Source: Chitinophagaceae bacterium
GTDB taxonomy: Bacteria > Bacteroidota > Bacteroidia > Chitinophagales > Chitinophagaceae
Length of the DNA: 64,000 nucleotides
Reading direction: 5' to 3'
Assembly: GCA_016710935.1 (NCBI GenBank)
Contig: JADJTY010000001.1
Span: forward strand, 496,001-560,000
Part shown: piece after piece, positions 26,702 to 36,359 of the stretch
Numbering within the stretch: the stretch's first letter is position 1
Layout: each line of letters opens with the position of its first letter
Translations under genes and position numbers: made by a program
Notes under the pieces: generated by a model
Database searches by the model: none
What the model was told of the DNA's origin: nothing
What the model saw: only the letters and a program-made list of their open reading frames with translations

Positions 26702-29536
26702 TTACTGTGGCCCGTTTATGGTATAAAAAATCCGGGCATTATATACCCGCAGGTTTCCGTTAAGTTCAATGCTGTTAAACCGTAAGAAATAAGAACGTGA
26801 AGAATTTTCATTAATGCTCAGCCCGGTAATGGATATATTGGTATCGTTTGGTGTTGCAGCAGCACCGGTGCCTGGTACAGAGGCAACTATAACTGATGAA
26901 AATGTATTCGTCTCCAGTAAATCAGCCGACACTTCATATGTGCCGGATGCATCCCTTACATTTAATGAGATGCCGGTAATGACTGCATCACCAGGTAAAT
27001 AAACAGGTGCTTCAAACCTGGCCTCAACCCCGGCTGTACCGGTTACCAATGTTTGCCCACCGGAAATAGTGGTGGATGTAATGCCAGCCGTTGAGGTTCC
27101 ATTTACCGGCATTAGTTGAAAGGCCGATGCAGGAATGTTCAATGAACGACCTGTTGGAGATCCGAAATAAAATCCCCCTAAACTAATCACAGAAGAAAAT
27201 GTAGGACTATTTTCCCAGAAAGCATTACCGCTGCCATCGCTTTGCAAAACTCCATTAACAACAGCTCCATTGGTCATTTGAAAATCAGTAACCCTCATTT
27301 TACCGTTTACAGTTGCCTTGATATTTGCAACAGGTGCAACACCAATACCTATATTAGTTGCATCATCCTGTATTACTCCATTAACCAATGCTGTTCCATT
27401 CCAACGGGGAATAAAATTGTTGGTTGTAGAAAGTACTTTTGGGTCTGTTTCTGTTATTACTAAAGTAGATGGGTTTACCCAGCTTGCATTACCGGTTGCA
27501 TCGCTTTGCAGAACCCTGTTAGCAGCAGCACCATTGGTCATTTGAAAATTGGTGGTTACTGTTTTACCTGCAACTTCCAGTTTATTAGACGGGTTGGTTA
27601 CACCTATGCCGGTGTTGCCGTTTTTTAATATTGTTAATGCATTGCTCCTGCTATTATTTGCTGTACCGTTTCCAATAATAAACAAGGGGTCGGTATTTGC
27701 CCAGGCTGTTGGCGAGCTTGAGATGATAGAGTCATTATATTGACCAATTGATAATGAACCATAAGCCTGCGCAGTTGTACGTATTCCCATTGAAGTTGAA
27801 TATTCTCCTGTTGCCCTGGTAAAGCTTCCCATTGCATACGAATAATCCCCGTTAGCTTCATTGGTATTACCAATTGCAGTTGAAGTATATCCCGTAGCTT
27901 GATTAGAATAACCAATTGCAGTTGACCTGAGTTCTCTGGCTTCATTATTATAACCAATGGCAGTTGTCCTGTCTTCTAAAGCCTGGTTTAAATAACCAAT
28001 TGCAGTTGAATATCGTTCTGATGCTTCATTGTCATATCCAATTGCAGTTGAAAAATCCTTTAAAGCTTTATTAAAGGAGCCCATTGCAATCGATGATGTC
28101 CCCGATGCTTCATTGTCAACACCGGAAGCAAAAGAAAAAATACCGATCTTATTGATGTCCCATTGTGTTCCTGTAACATACCCCGCTCTGAATGCAGCTT
28201 TTTTGGGATTAAAAAACATTCTTGTGCCTGCACCGCTTACTTCAACATCTGCTCCACTGCCGTAAGTGCCTGTTACCAGCAATCCATCAGTACCATTAAT
28301 TCTTAACGCACCATTATCGGCAGTAATTATTCTTCCATTGCCTGCACCACCAAAATTATAAGCGGTATTTAATGTGCTGGATGAAAAGGTGGATGGAGCA
28401 ATCCAGCTTGCATTGCCGCTGGCATCGCTTTGTAATACAGTTCCTGCAACTGCTCCATTGGTCATTTGAAAATTAGTGGTTGCCGTTTTACCATTTACAG
28501 TAAGTTTGTTACCCACCACTGCTGCAGTACCAATACCAATATTGGTGGCATCATCCTGAATGATGCCATTTACCAATGCAGTACCATTCCAGCGGGGAAT
28601 AAAATTGTTAGTGGTAGAAAGCACTTTTGGATCTGTTTCTGTTATGGCTAGAGTAGATGGGTTTACCCAACTGGCATTACCATCAATATCGCTTTGTAGT
28701 ACTTTACCAGCACCAGCACCGGTATAAAGAGTTAGTGTGTTTGCCTGCAATGCAGCAGAAAGAACTGTTCCGTTAACTTCCAATTTTGTATTAGGATTAG
28801 AAATACCAATACCCACATTTCCATTTTTCAAAACAGTCAATGCATTATTTCTATTACCATATGAAGTGCCATTGCCAATCATAAACAGTGCATCAGTACC
28901 CACCCAGTTTACCGGGTCAGAAATCCCGATATTAATTTCATTAAACCGGCCAATGGCAAGTGAAGCATAACTTCTGGCTTCTGTAAATTGTCCTAATGCT
29001 ACAGCATTTTCAGCAGCAGCCTCCGTATTGGTTCCGGCAGATAAAGCTGAAGTGCCGGAAGCTATCGTATTATTTCCAAAGGCAACAGAACTATTACCGG
29101 CAGCAAGAGTTCCATTTCCGAAAGATGCGGATGACCCTCCTGATGCAGTTGTAAATGAACCCGTTGCCATATCACTATTGTTTATTGCATTATTGGAGTT
29201 ACCTAAAGCAATGGCTGTATACCCTTTAGCCTTCACATTGATTCCGGCTGCAAAAGAATAATCACCGACGCTGTCCTTATCCCATTCGGTCAGAATAGAC
29301 TTGCCTGTTCTAAGCGCCGCTTTATCTGCATACCACATCATGCGTGCACCTGCCCCACTTACCGGCGGATTACCAGGCATTACCGGCAAAGAAAGCGCAC
29401 CAGTAAATAACACACTGCTATCTTTTACATGCAACATTGCCTGCGGATTGGTAGTATTGATACCCACATTACCCACCTGGGCGTTAGCTGGCAAAAAAAG
29501 TATGGTGATAATAAAAATTAGCAGTAGCTGTTTCAT
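26702..29536 (-). CDS. Secreted YadA-head-like repeat protein
   Basis: About 944 residues with a signal peptide (MKQLLLIFIITILFLPANAQ) and two long runs of 14-residue YadA/Hep-Hag head repeats, recognisable by recurring AIG and NEA steps such as STAIGYNNEA. Between them sit repeated modules with GNVGIGISNPN and TETDPKVLSTTNNFIPRWNG, which occur more than once. In trimeric adhesins such repeats fold into left-handed beta-rolls. No YadA membrane anchor and no clear T9SS sorting domain is seen at the C-terminus, so export and anchoring are open. The start is the ATG at 29536; the longer frame needs a TTG at 29566. Confidence 0.75.
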   Translation of the reverse strand: MKQLLLIFIITILFLPANAQVGNVGINTTNPQAMLHVKDSSVLFTGALSLPVMPGNPPVSGAGARMMWYADKAALRTGKSILTEWDKDSVGDYSFAAGINVKAKGYTAIALGNSNNAINNSDMATGSFTTASGGSSASFGNGTLAAGNSSVAFGNNTIASGTSALSAGTNTEAAAENAVALGQFTEARSYASLAIGRFNEINIGISDPVNWVGTDALFMIGNGTSYGNRNNALTVLKNGNVGIGISNPNTKLEVNGTVLSAALQANTLTLYTGAGAGKVLQSDIDGNASWVNPSTLAITETDPKVLSTTNNFIPRWNGTALVNGIIQDDATNIGIGTAAVVGNKLTVNGKTATTNFQMTNGAVAGTVLQSDASGNASWIAPSTFSSSTLNTAYNFGGAGNGRIITADNGALRINGTDGLLVTGTYGSGADVEVSGAGTRMFFNPKKAAFRAGYVTGTQWDINKIGIFSFASGVDNEASGTSSIAMGSFNKALKDFSTAIGYDNEASERYSTAIGYLNQALEDRTTAIGYNNEARELRSTAIGYSNQATGYTSTAIGNTNEANGDYSYAMGSFTRATGEYSTSMGIRTTAQAYGSLSIGQYNDSIISSSPTAWANTDPLFIIGNGTANNSRSNALTILKNGNTGIGVTNPSNKLEVAGKTVTTNFQMTNGAAANRVLQSDATGNASWVNPSTLVITETDPKVLSTTNNFIPRWNGTALVNGVIQDDATNIGIGVAPVANIKATVNGKMRVTDFQMTNGAVVNGVLQSDGSGNAFWENSPTFSSVISLGGFYFGSPTGRSLNIPASAFQLMPVNGTSTAGITSTTISGGQTLVTGTAGVEARFEAPVYLPGDAVITGISLNVRDASGTYEVSADLLETNTFSSVIVASVPGTGAAATPNDTNISITGLSINENSSRSYFLRFNSIELNGNLRVYNARIFYTINGPQ
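27337..27495. repeat. Internal direct repeat, copy 1, in the YadA-like gene
   Basis: About 160 bp that is closely similar at DNA level to 28520-28681, in the same orientation and about 1185 bp apart. Both encode the TETDPKVLSTTNNFIPRWNG module. Confidence 0.7.
28520..28681. repeat. Internal direct repeat, copy 2, in the YadA-like gene
   Basis: Second copy of the 27337-27495 module. Recombination between the two would remove about 1185 bp, which is 395 codons if the copies align exactly, and so could keep the frame. Confidence 0.7.
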
Positions 29537-29648
29537 GATCAGAAAGCGTTTTAGTTTATGATTCAAAATTCAACCAATAAACAGACCTTATTATCCACCA
29601 AAAGGATGAATTTTGAATGGCAATCTTTTTACGTTGTATTTTTCTACA

Positions 29649-30356
29649 TTATTTCTTCCATGTAAATGTTCCATCAGCATTTGCTTCGCCGATATAATTC
29701 ATTTTTACCGGAACGCCCAGTGCATCATAATCGAAAAACACCGGTGAAAGCCTGCTGATTGTAAGTTTGTTTGTACCAAAGTGAAGGGTAGAGCCTTCTA
29801 CTTTCCAATCGGTAATTTTCCGGGCAGTTGCGGCATCAATAATGGTACCGTCATTCATGTAAGAGTAGGCTTTGTCTCCTTCAGAAAATTTCCAGGTAGT
29901 GCCATATCTTTTGCCTTTCAGCCATTTTGATTTTACTTCAAAATTTGGATACTCTTCATTTCTTTTTTTGAAAGCATCGCTGCCGGGTTCATAAAAAAGA
30001 TAGGTCAAGGTATCTTTTCCGGGCAGGCCCATAACCAATTTACCATTGCCTATTTCGTAAATGCTATACACATAGTCTTTAAAATCTTTGATGGTTAATT
30101 TGTCGCCATCAACAGCATAGGTCATGGGGGTTCCTACAGGCGTTACAATATTATTGCCCGGTTTAAAAGTAAGATAAGCATTGTAATCATGGCCGGTTTC
30201 CAGTTGCCAGTATTTTTCTTTTTCCTTTTCGGCAAGGTAAGTGTTTGCATCCTGTCCTTTAAGGCTGCTGCCGGCTTTAATGGTGTCTTTGCCCTTGCAG
30301 GCAATAAGTGAGATGGCAGCAATAGCCACCCATGTAAGTTGTTTGATTGCTCTCAT
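29649..30356 (-). CDS. Putative lipoprotein of unknown function
   Basis: A 235-residue protein with a lipobox, SLIACKGK, placing the lipidated Cys at about residue 20. The rest is beta-rich with repeated short strand patterns such as GTTWKFSEGDKAYSYMNDGT and no motif I recognise. It is 18 bp downstream of the Tudor/Agenet-like secreted protein and is probably co-transcribed with it. A lipocalin-like or DUF-type fold is possible but not supported by any clear signature. Confidence 0.7.
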   Translation of the reverse strand: MRAIKQLTWVAIAAISLIACKGKDTIKAGSSLKGQDANTYLAEKEKEKYWQLETGHDYNAYLTFKPGNNIVTPVGTPMTYAVDGDKLTIKDFKDYVYSIYEIGNGKLVMGLPGKDTLTYLFYEPGSDAFKKRNEEYPNFEVKSKWLKGKRYGTTWKFSEGDKAYSYMNDGTIIDAATARKITDWKVEGSTLHFGTNKLTISRLSPVFFDYDALGVPVKMNYIGEANADGTFTWKK

Positions 30357-30374
30357 TTTTAGTTGTTTTATTTT

Positions 30375-31829
30375 TTAATGAATGTCTACGCTTACGATAT
30401 AATCGCCTTCCAGTACATTTCTTGCACCGGCTACAGCAAAATAAATGCTGGTACGGCGGGTAGTGGTATTGAATTCAATTGTTTGCGGTTTGGAAGGTTC
30501 GTTCAGGTTGGGTTGCCCTACCCAGGTTGGATGTGCTGCTTCGCAGATGTTGGTGTAAACAAGAGCAGGAGGTGTTGTTTTCAGATCAAAACCGGCATAG
30601 CCATAAATATTGATGCGGCGGTTTGAATGCCTGGGTGTAACGGTAATTTTTGCAACAGACTTCTCCGGCATGTCAAACCAGTAACCAACATGTTTTCCTT
30701 CAAATTCAATATCACGTATGCTCGGCCAGCAGGCCATCTGGCTGGTAGTAGCCCACGAAAGATCCTGCATAATATTGCCGCTGCTGAGGTTCCCATCGAT
30801 GGTTGTTTTTCCAAATTTTTTAAGTTTGATGTAAGGGACATTTGCCGGGGCAGTGGTGCTTGTCATATTCCGGATGCGATCTGCAGGTATGTCTTCATCA
30901 TAATTATCGGCATAACCATCAAACGAAATGCGGTAGTTGTTACTGCTGTTTACTTTCAGAATCATAGCGCCATACCATTTATTGGTTTTGGTATCCCACA
31001 CTTCTACCCGTTGGTTTTTATCGTAAGCGCCGGAAATATTATTGGTATTGCTGTAAGCATTGTTACCGGAGTTGTTGTAGCTGTTATTATTGTAAGTGCC
31101 GGAGTTGTTATAAGTACCTGAATTATTGTTGATGCGGCGGATCCGATCGCTTGTTACTTCATCTTCATAACCTCTTTTGTATTCATCATAATTTATTTCA
31201 TAAGTTCCGTTTGGATTGATCTTTTTTATTTTACCCGGATACCATTTGCCATCATTGCGGTCATACACTTCCACTTTATCATACTTCTTAAATGCACCGC
31301 TGTTGTTAACCGGCGGATTATAAGTTTGATTATTGCCGCTGCTGAAATTGCCAAAAGAAATAGATGAGAAGAAATTACTGCTGGCATAATCAGCAACATA
31401 ATTTCTTTTTTGTAAAACCATGGCCTGGCACATCATTACACCAGCCGCAAAAGTGTGACTGGTAATATAAGTGCCGCTTGTTGAAACATATTTTAAGTAA
31501 GTGCTTGATGAGCCAGCAATGGAGGATAGTTGCTGCACATCCCGCTGACTGGCACCCGCCCAAAGTTTACTCACCGTATTAGCAACAGATTGCGTTGCAA
31601 TGGTATTTGATTGTGTATTGGTAAGAATCAGCGCATATGTAACTCCGTCTTTTGTATCAGTAAGCGTAAGCATTTTGGAGTTGCTGTTACTCTTAAAATC
31701 TTTTGATGGACGGCTGGGAAAACCTGCACTGATGCTGAAACCATCGTTGGCAAAATTGTAACTGCTGAGTTGTTGCCCAAAAGACTGCATGGCAGTAAAG
31801 ACAATAAGAAGTAATAATATTTTTTTCAT
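30375..31829 (-). CDS. Secreted protein with two Tudor/Agenet-like modules
   Basis: A 484-residue exported protein (signal peptide MKKILLLLIVFTAMQSFGQ). Two related modules of about 50 residues follow at roughly 180-235 and 268-322: each has KVEVYD or RVEVWD, then WYPGKIKKINPNGTYEINYD-like and ending in a D-R-I-R motif, the pattern of Tudor-like or Agenet barrels. They are joined by an Asn/Ser/Gly-rich linker. The N-terminal 150 residues resemble a generic periplasmic domain, and the last 150 residues are beta-rich and resemble a carbohydrate-binding or NPCBM-like fold, which I cannot confirm. The ligand is unknown. Confidence 0.72.
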   Translation of the reverse strand: MKKILLLLIVFTAMQSFGQQLSSYNFANDGFSISAGFPSRPSKDFKSNSNSKMLTLTDTKDGVTYALILTNTQSNTIATQSVANTVSKLWAGASQRDVQQLSSIAGSSSTYLKYVSTSGTYITSHTFAAGVMMCQAMVLQKRNYVADYASSNFFSSISFGNFSSGNNQTYNPPVNNSGAFKKYDKVEVYDRNDGKWYPGKIKKINPNGTYEINYDEYKRGYEDEVTSDRIRRINNNSGTYNNSGTYNNNSYNNSGNNAYSNTNNISGAYDKNQRVEVWDTKTNKWYGAMILKVNSSNNYRISFDGYADNYDEDIPADRIRNMTSTTAPANVPYIKLKKFGKTTIDGNLSSGNIMQDLSWATTSQMACWPSIRDIEFEGKHVGYWFDMPEKSVAKITVTPRHSNRRINIYGYAGFDLKTTPPALVYTNICEAAHPTWVGQPNLNEPSKPQTIEFNTTTRRTSIYFAVAGARNVLEGDYIVSVDIH

Positions 31830-31975
31830 TCTTTACGATTTTTATAACCGTAAAACTATATTTTGAACATAGCAGCTTTATCGTCCTTAAGGATGATTTT
31901 TATTTTTATTCAGTAAAATGCTAATGAAATGAAACAGTTGAATCAGCAGGTTAACTGTAAGTGAAATTCCTGCAA

Positions 31976-32599
31976 TTAAAATGCCATCAACTCCCTAACC
32001 TTTGCCAGTGCTGCAGTACGTGAATATACATCCAGCTTGAGGTATATGTTTCGGATATGAGTTTTTACGGTGCTTACAGAAATGAAAAGGCTGTTTGATA
32101 TCTCTTTGCTGGTAAGCCCGTCAAAGATCTTTTGTAACAGTTCATATTCCCTGTCGCTTAATGGCGTGGGTATTTTTTGATTGATTTTTGTCAGCTCGGG
32201 CATGGTAAAACTTGCTTTCACTTTTTTGCCATGCGTAAGCAATGCCAGTTGCAAAGATGCAAAGAGTCCTTTTTCTGTAAATGGTTTTACCAGGTAACCC
32301 GATGGGTCAGTGTGTTGCACCATCTCTAGGGTTGCCTTATCGGAATATGCTGTGAGGTAAACAAATGGGATCTGGTACCTGCGGTTTATTTCTTCAGCAA
32401 TATGCATTCCCTCGTTTCCTTTTTTCAGGTTTATATCCAGCAGTACAATATCAGGGGTATTGTTTTTTAATGCTTCCAGTGCAGCTTTCTCGGTGTACAC
32501 AACAGCAGATACTTTAAAATCAATATTGTTTAAAGCCTCCGCAATATCTTCTGCCACCATCGGCTCATCTTCCACTATCAGTACATTTATTTCACTCAT
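31976..32599 (-). CDS. LuxR-type (NarL-like) response regulator
   Basis: A 207-residue two-component regulator. The receiver domain carries the acidic pair VEDE and phospho-acceptor Asp55 in DIVLLDINL, with the conserved Thr/Lys switch (YLTAYS, YLVKPF). The C-terminal LuxR helix-turn-helix domain has LTSKEISNSLFISVSTVKTH. It overlaps the upstream histidine kinase gene by 4 bp, so the two form a cognate pair. Targets are unknown. Confidence 0.92.
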   Translation of the reverse strand: MSEINVLIVEDEPMVAEDIAEALNNIDFKVSAVVYTEKAALEALKNNTPDIVLLDINLKKGNEGMHIAEEINRRYQIPFVYLTAYSDKATLEMVQHTDPSGYLVKPFTEKGLFASLQLALLTHGKKVKASFTMPELTKINQKIPTPLSDREYELLQKIFDGLTSKEISNSLFISVSTVKTHIRNIYLKLDVYSRTAALAKVRELMAF

Positions 32600-34539
32600 T
32601 GGTCTTCGTTTTGTGTATCAGGAATAATGATAGAGACAACCGTACCATTTTGTACATCAATATGTATGTTGCCTTCCAGTTTTTCTGTAAAGGCTCTTAT
32701 CATGCGGTATCCAAAAGAGAGGCTTTTCTTTTGTGTAAGTTCCGGCTGCAATCCAATCCCATCATCGGCTACAGCAAGAAAATATGTTCTGGTATCGGGT
32801 TGATACGTAAACCGCACGTTAATGGTGCCACTGCTTTTACCAGCAAAAGCATACTTGTAAGCATTGGTCACCAGTTCATTTATAATCAACCCAAGCGGCA
32901 CTACGGTATCAATATCAAGTTCAACATCATCAACATCATGCCGGATAGTTATTTTCACGGCTTCTTTTTCATTGCTGTCTTCTATATAAGTCAGCAGTTC
33001 ACTTATATAATCTTTAATTTTTAATGAAGTAAGGTTACTGGCATCTTTGTATAAAAACTGGTGTATCAGCGCCATAGATTGTACCCGGTTGCGGCCGGCC
33101 TGCACAGCAGAGTATGCTTTTTCATCGCTGATATAATGAGATTGCAGGTTGAGCAGGCTGGTTACCACCTGCAAATTATTTTTTACCCGGTGATGAATTT
33201 CCCTCATCAGCACTTCTTTTTCTTTCAGTGCCTTTTCAATTTCAATTTTGTTTTTTGCCAGCAACGCATTCTTACGTTTAAAAAGATTGTAAGCATAAAA
33301 TGCAAGTCCTGCCAGCAGCAATAAAAAAACCGTAGACAATAAAAACAGGTTTCGCTGCACCCGGTTTTTCTCTGCTTTTTCTTCGGTGGTAGATACTTTA
33401 TCTGTCAGCTCACCGATCTGTTGCTCCTGCTTGCCTTTTTCATACAGCGCATTCATCTCATTTATCTGCCGTATGTTTTCCTCGTTCAGCAAACTATCGG
33501 TAAGCAGCTTGTGCAGGTTATTGTAGCGGTATGCATTGTTGTAATCATTTTTAAAAACATACGCATCCGCAATCAGTTTATAAAAGGCAGCCACAAACTC
33601 CCGGTCGTTAAATTTTTGTGCGTAGGCGGCGCCTTTGGTAAACCAGGCAATGGCCTCATCTGGTTTTTTGCGGTATAGGGCAATATTGCCAAAGCCCTGC
33701 TGGCAACTGATGGTGGCAGCCTGTTCTTCATCTGCATTCAGCTTTGGATAAATTTCCAGTAATATTTTTTCTGCTTCATCAAAATGGTTTAGACCGATTA
33801 ATGCGGTAGCTAAATTTGCCTTGCCTTCATGCATATCCTGTGGTACAAAAGCCAGTTTAATTACCTCCCTGGCATACAATACTGCACTGTCGTATTTGCC
33901 CATATACTGGTAGCAGGACCCGATATTGATAGAGGAATTAACAATGCCCTGTTTGTTCTTTAATTCTTTTTTTATCTGTAATGAAAGTTGATTGTACCGC
34001 AATGCATTTACATAATCTTTTCTGGAGCGGTAGACGAGCGCAATATTATTATAGGATTGAGAAATTTCTTTGCGTGCTTTATAACCTTCACGCAAATGCA
34101 GGGCTTCAAAATTGTTGCGTAATGCAAGCTCGTAACTGCCTGCAGCGTAATAGGCATTGGCAATATCAGTAAGGATATTGGCATGAGAAGGATGTAAGTC
34201 AAACTGTTTTGCCAAAGACAATGCCTGGTTCAGGAAGAAGATCGCAGAATCTGTTTTGCCTTTTATATCATAGCTGATGCCGATATTTTTAATGGCCCTT
34301 GCCTGTTGCCTTACATTACCGGCTTTAATGGCAAGCTCCCTGGCCTGGTTGGCAAATAGTATGGAAGAATCTACATTATAATCGAACATGTAAAAAGCAA
34401 GTTCATTCAGTGCATCGCTTTTTATTGAATCATGGGCATTGGATGTGCATATTTTAAGCAAAGAATCTTTTTCTGCAAACTGGCACAGTGCCTGTAAGCT
34501 GAACACACAGGAAAATAATATGGCTGAAAAATATTTCAT
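32596..34539 (-). CDS. Sensor histidine kinase with TPR sensor (HisKA_2 type)
   Basis: A 647-residue kinase: a signal-like N-terminus, about 340 residues of tetratricopeptide repeats (for example KARKEISQSYNNIALVYRSR), a coiled coil, one membrane helix (LFLLSTVFLLLLAGLAFYAY) at about 395-415, then a HisKA_2 domain with His449-His450 in EIHHRVKNNLQ, and an HATPase domain with NELVTNAYKYAF and DDGIGL. The TPR part would lie in the periplasm. The ligand is unknown. A TAGTTTTG box lies 18 bp upstream of the start. Confidence 0.9.
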   Translation of the reverse strand: MKYFSAILFSCVFSLQALCQFAEKDSLLKICTSNAHDSIKSDALNELAFYMFDYNVDSSILFANQARELAIKAGNVRQQARAIKNIGISYDIKGKTDSAIFFLNQALSLAKQFDLHPSHANILTDIANAYYAAGSYELALRNNFEALHLREGYKARKEISQSYNNIALVYRSRKDYVNALRYNQLSLQIKKELKNKQGIVNSSINIGSCYQYMGKYDSAVLYAREVIKLAFVPQDMHEGKANLATALIGLNHFDEAEKILLEIYPKLNADEEQAATISCQQGFGNIALYRKKPDEAIAWFTKGAAYAQKFNDREFVAAFYKLIADAYVFKNDYNNAYRYNNLHKLLTDSLLNEENIRQINEMNALYEKGKQEQQIGELTDKVSTTEEKAEKNRVQRNLFLLSTVFLLLLAGLAFYAYNLFKRKNALLAKNKIEIEKALKEKEVLMREIHHRVKNNLQVVTSLLNLQSHYISDEKAYSAVQAGRNRVQSMALIHQFLYKDASNLTSLKIKDYISELLTYIEDSNEKEAVKITIRHDVDDVELDIDTVVPLGLIINELVTNAYKYAFAGKSSGTINVRFTYQPDTRTYFLAVADDGIGLQPELTQKKSLSFGYRMIRAFTEKLEGNIHIDVQNGTVVSIIIPDTQNEDQ

Positions 34540-34556
34540 GGCATAAAATAAAGAAT

Positions 34557-34564
34557 CAAAACTA
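34557..34564 (-). promoter_or_regulatory. Possible -7 box for the kinase/regulator operon
   Basis: TAGTTTTG on the minus strand fits TAnnTTTG. It is 18 bp before the kinase ATG. No -33 TTG is clear. Confidence 0.4.
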
Positions 34565-34731
34565 AGATACTGATTGTTTTCTGAATACTCCTTTAGGATG
34601 AATTATAATCTGGTGTCTTTGTGGCAAACCTTCTTTCTTAACGTAGCTAAAAAAAATCAGCCTAAAGGACGAGAGAATGCTCCGCTGGCAGAAATACTTT
34701 TACTGCCATTAATAACATAAACAACATTAAG

Positions 34732-36294
34732 ATGAAGAAGTTATTTTTTGCAGCTATGCTGATGATGTTAACCGGTTTTGTTTTTGCCCAGGCCATGTCG
34801 CCGGATACCAGGCTTGCCATTAACACCATATCAAACCTGCTGCCCCGCATGACCATCAATGAGCAGTACACCATGCCGATCGGCGTTGAAGAGTTTGCCA
34901 AAGTGAGACAGGATTGGGATGCATTCAACGAAAATCATACTGCCGTTGTAAATGCTTGGAACAAAATACCCAAGGCAGAACAACAACACCCTGATGTGCA
35001 GGCCATTCGTAAACCGCTTGCAGACCGCATAAACTATTTTCAAAAATGGACAACACAGTTAAAAGCCACGCAAAAAATAATCAATGATAACCCGCAGACT
35101 TTTACCAATACAAATAGTAACGCACCCCTTTCTGAAACCAGCAGGCAAAAGCTGGCGCAGATAGGTCCGCTGCTGGCTACCATCGAAATTAAAAAAGAAT
35201 ATGCCGGCGTTTTAATGCCCACCCAATATGTGCCTGCTGCAGAATGGTTTCTTAAAATAAAAGGAAACTATATTAAAGCAACCGGTTTGCTGGCATCATT
35301 ACAAAAAATAGAAAGGCCACATCCTGATGCGATGAAGGAGGAAGAAAAATTGTTAGCCATCCAGGCTGTGTATTTGAATGTAGAAAAACAATTGAAAGCA
35401 GTCGGCACTTCGCAAACAAACAGCGGTATCAGAAAAATGTGGGCAGACGATACAGAGAAATATAAAGAATCGGTATTGCGGTTTGCAGATGTGCTGGGCG
35501 TAGATATGCCGCAAAACACCACCAACTCACACACTTTGTTTGAACTCTCACCGGATAATTATGATAAAGTATTGAAAGACCTGGAGGAATTAGCTGTGCT
35601 GATGAGTGGCAATTACAAAGACCTGGTAGATAATTTTGCACATTTTTTTCCTACGCTGGGTAATTCACCTTGTGTATATAGAATGGTATCGGTAAACCGC
35701 AAAGCTTTGATACCGGAAGTTGTAAAACTTTCCGCAACCAGGTTTTTAGCCAATGCCATGCATGGCGCACCGAGTATAGAAGACCTGGAAAAACAAGAGG
35801 GCTGGATGGATGGAAGCTTTACACCATCAGAAAGTAAGAAGAAACTGGCCGAAATAAAATCACGGTTTACACCGGTGTTAAAAAAATCGGGCATTACCGA
35901 AAACGAAGCCGGGCTTGATAAATTAGATACCGTGTACAATGCCTACTGGCGCAAGGCAGAAGAGCTTGCACCCAAATGGACCTTTCCATCTGATGCAGAT
36001 GCCGCAGGAGATGCAAGGGCCAAAGCATTGTTTACGGCGGATATTAAAGGGGCTTATCCCGGTGTGCAAATTATTAAACTTGGGTTCGCTTATGATGCCA
36101 AATGGACTGTTTATCTCGATGCGAAAAACCAACCCAAGCACCGCACCATTGGTACAACTGCATTAATAAAAATACCCGGCGAAAAATATTTTACCTGCTG
36201 GCAATTATTGTTCAATGAAGATTATGTTGGAGGCGGAAAGTTTTCGGGAGGCTCTATTCAGTGGTTGAAATGGAGATGGCAGGGAGGTAAATAA
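34732..36294 (+). CDS. Secreted protein of unknown function
   Basis: A 520-residue exported protein (signal peptide MKKLFFAAMLMMLTGFVFAQ). It is largely helical in composition up to about residue 420, then a C-terminal domain with WTFPSDADAAGDARAKALF and YTIKIPGEKYFTCWQLLF-like strands. I recognise no domain. It is divergent from the kinase/regulator operon, so it could be its target, but nothing in sequence proves this. A terminator follows directly. Confidence 0.65.
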   Translation: MKKLFFAAMLMMLTGFVFAQAMSPDTRLAINTISNLLPRMTINEQYTMPIGVEEFAKVRQDWDAFNENHTAVVNAWNKIPKAEQQHPDVQAIRKPLADRINYFQKWTTQLKATQKIINDNPQTFTNTNSNAPLSETSRQKLAQIGPLLATIEIKKEYAGVLMPTQYVPAAEWFLKIKGNYIKATGLLASLQKIERPHPDAMKEEEKLLAIQAVYLNVEKQLKAVGTSQTNSGIRKMWADDTEKYKESVLRFADVLGVDMPQNTTNSHTLFELSPDNYDKVLKDLEELAVLMSGNYKDLVDNFAHFFPTLGNSPCVYRMVSVNRKALIPEVVKLSATRFLANAMHGAPSIEDLEKQEGWMDGSFTPSESKKKLAEIKSRFTPVLKKSGITENEAGLDKLDTVYNAYWRKAEELAPKWTFPSDADAAGDARAKALFTADIKGAYPGVQIIKLGFAYDAKWTVYLDAKNQPKHRTIGTTALIKIPGEKYFTCWQLLFNEDYVGGGKFSGGSIQWLKWRWQGGK

Positions 36295-36310
36295 AGTGTA
36301 ATGAAAATAT

Positions 36311-36346
36311 AAAAGGGTTGATCTTGAAAAGGCTAACCCTTTTTTA
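36311..36346 (+). terminator. Terminator between the secreted protein gene and mfd
   Basis: AAAAGGGTT pairs with AACCCTTTT, followed by TTTA; the A-run on the other side allows the mfd transcript to end here too. Confidence 0.72.
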
Positions 36347-36359
36347 TGCAACAAATAAT

